Assembly (NCBI RefSeq): GCF_022201045.2
Contig: NC_068556.1
Coordinates: forward strand, 2,582,001 to 2,646,000
Direction of reading: 5' to 3'
Source: Citrus sinensis
Taxonomy: Eukaryota > Streptophyta > Magnoliopsida > Sapindales > Rutaceae
DNA length: 64,000 nucleotides
A program made the translations under genes and the position numbers. How positions within the stretch are numbered: position 1 is the stretch's first letter; each line of letters opens with the position of its first letter. Under the pieces are notes generated by a model. It was not told the DNA's origin and did no database searches. It saw nothing but the letters and a program-made list of their open reading frames with translations. Below are positions 62,568-64,000 of this stretch, in pieces.

Positions 62568-64000
62568 ATGGAAAATAGAGTAGGAAATTCAGATGGAACG
62601 GCAATTCCTAAGAAAGCGAGATCTCTGGATCTTAAGAGTCTTTATAAGTCAGGGACTTCAATGGAGTCTCAGCACAAGGATGTAAAGAGAAAAATTAGTA
62701 AAGAGGATGGTGATGATGAGAAGAGCAATAAAAGGAAGAAGAGTAGCAAAACGGTGTCTATCAGTAGGCTTAAAAATGTTGATAATAGCAAAAGGAGTGT
62801 AGATGGGGTGTATAATGGTGTTGTGAGTTCGGGTTCGGTTGATTTGAAGGACTTGAAGTGTCATAATAGTTGTAGTGGTTTTAATGGAATTTCATTTAGT
62901 TTGGATAATAGTGGTGTTAGAATCCCAAAGCGTAAACGTGGTTTTGTTGGACGTAAAAAGGTTGAGGTTGATCAGGTGTTGAAGCTACCAGAACACTCTT
63001 GTAGTAAAGCAAGTATTATTGATCAAGCAGCTAAGGTAACTGGCGATGATTCAGGCACCAGGGACAACTCTTCTCGGGATTCAGATCCTCGGGTTGAGTC
63101 TTCAAAGGATTTGGGTGAACTGTTTGAGCCTTCGAAGTTTAAACGCAAGGACTCTGATGATTTTAAGGAAAATTGGAATGGTGAGTTGCATTCAGCTAGG
63201 CATTTGCAGGAGGGTGAGTGTGCCATTCGCTCAGTTGTAAACCATGGTGAGTCCTCTTTGAAGAAGGAAAAAAGAAGAAGCAAGTCAAATTCGAATCGGC
63301 ATTTGAAGGAGGGTGGCCATGCTTGTTATTCAGTCCTAAACAATGGTCAGTCCTTGTTGAAGAAACCAAATGGAGTTACCAATTCAAACTCGGGTCAGTG
63401 TTTGAAGGAGGAAAATGAGGGTGCCAGCCATTCTGTGTTAAATAATAGCAACTCCTCTTTGAAGGAGTCAAGGAGGAATAACAGTAAAAGGAAGGATTCT
63501 GCCCGCCATAAAAAAAGTGTTGCAAAGGAGGCTGAGCATGTGATTAATGCCTCTGGGAATGTAAGTAACATAAAGGATTCTGACCATGATAGAAGTGTTG
63601 GAAAGGAGGCTGAGCCTTTGGTTGATGCTTCTGCTAAGGTAAGTAAAAGGAAGGATTTTTCCCAGGATAAAATAAGTGTTGCAAAGGAGGCTGATATCTT
63701 GATTGATACTTCTGGAAAGGCATGTGACAATTTGCTGGAAGATGAGGAGAATCTTGAAGAGAATGCAGCTATGATGCTATCTTCGCGATTCGATCCTAGT
63801 TGTACTGGGTTTTCTTCAAATGGAAAATCCATTGTGTCACCAAATGGGTTGTCTTTTTTGTTATCTTCTGGGCAGGGTCCAGGCAGTCATGATTCTTCAT
63901 TGCTTGATGCTGCTGGTAGAGCATTACGTCCAAGGACGCATCACAGGGAGAAGGGCCACTCAAGGAAAAGGCGGCACTATTATGAAATTTTCTCTGGAGA
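62568..64000 (+). CDS. Enhancer-of-polycomb-like protein, first coding exon, cut by the window end
   Basis: An uninterrupted frame of 477 codons runs from MENRVGNSDGTAIPKKARSL to the window edge. It begins with a Lys-rich nuclear-type region and contains two sets of internal repeats. It ends in RKRRHYYEIF, a segment seen in plant Enhancer-of-polycomb-like proteins near the start of their conserved part. EPC/EPL proteins are subunits of NuA4-type histone acetyltransferase complexes; the long plant At4g32620/At5g04670 group is less well understood. The ATG at 62568 is the first in this frame after a likely leader intron. The remaining exons lie to the right of the window. Confidence 0.75.
   Translation, partial: MENRVGNSDGTAIPKKARSLDLKSLYKSGTSMESQHKDVKRKISKEDGDDEKSNKRKKSSKTVSISRLKNVDNSKRSVDGVYNGVVSSGSVDLKDLKCHNSCSGFNGISFSLDNSGVRIPKRKRGFVGRKKVEVDQVLKLPEHSCSKASIIDQAAKVTGDDSGTRDNSSRDSDPRVESSKDLGELFEPSKFKRKDSDDFKENWNGELHSARHLQEGECAIRSVVNHGESSLKKEKRRSKSNSNRHLKEGGHACYSVLNNGQSLLKKPNGVTNSNSGQCLKEENEGASHSVLNNSNSSLKESRRNNSKRKDSARHKKSVAKEAEHVINASGNVSNIKDSDHDRSVGKEAEPLVDASAKVSKRKDFSQDKISVAKEADILIDTSGKACDNLLEDEENLEENAAMMLSSRFDPSCTGFSSNGKSIVSPNGLSFLLSSGQGPGSHDSSLLDAAGRALRPRTHHREKGHSRKRRHYYEIFSG

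Overview
The window is nuclear DNA of a flowering plant, most likely a rosid eudicot. Genes have many GT-AG introns, intergenic DNA is AT-rich and full of transposon remains, and two chloroplast-targeted proteins are encoded. Protein wording and gene style would fit a Citrus-like genome, but that species guess is inference only.

Layout: seven complete protein genes and one truncated by the window edge. (1) 6088-10847 (+) encodes a TFIIS-central/SPOC-domain transcription regulator. (2) 11732-13924 (-) encodes a type II DnaJ co-chaperone. (3) 22583-23924 (-) encodes a PAM2/CUE-domain CID5/CID6-type protein that binds poly(A)-binding protein. (4) 26057-29475 (+) encodes the thylakoid-lumen PsbP-domain protein PPD5. 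(5) 31093-47232 (+) encodes the giant TamB-like chloroplast import protein TIC236, in 23 coding exons. (6) 48010-50457 (-) encodes a lysine/glutamate-rich plant protein of unknown role. (7) 52633-55457 (-) encodes the Golgi Qa-SNARE SYP31/SYP32. (8) 62568 to the window end (+) is the first coding exon of an Enhancer-of-polycomb-like protein. Genes 1-4 match, in order, two duplicated Arabidopsis blocks as I remember them (At5g11430-11450 and At5g25520-25540).

Repeats: the main discovery is a 7,145-bp element at 14356-21500 between the DnaJ and CID genes. It has a perfect 9-bp target duplication (CGGAATTGT) and ends that begin GGACACGGCTA. Each end folds into a hairpin, and the differences between the two hairpins are compensatory, so both stems are kept. 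Inside are a (CCCGCT)n tract, a short exon-like fragment, about 14 CCGG-N4-CCGG modules, a nested 802-bp Tourist/PIF-like MITE with its own palindromes, a 192-bp-period tandem array, and a chain of four perfect palindromes near the right end. No transposase is visible, so it looks like a large non-autonomous Mutator-type or foldback-type element.

Other elements with 9-10 bp target duplications lie at 775-3601, 38693-39318 (inside a TIC236 intron), 58052-61259 and 59204-60440 (the last nested in the one before). A hAT-like element lies at 57209-57836. The 3' flank of the SNARE gene carries a broken fragment of a Rab11/RABA GTPase. No tRNA, rRNA or CRISPR was seen. Exon boundaries come from reading splice signals and protein family continuity; no transcript evidence was available.
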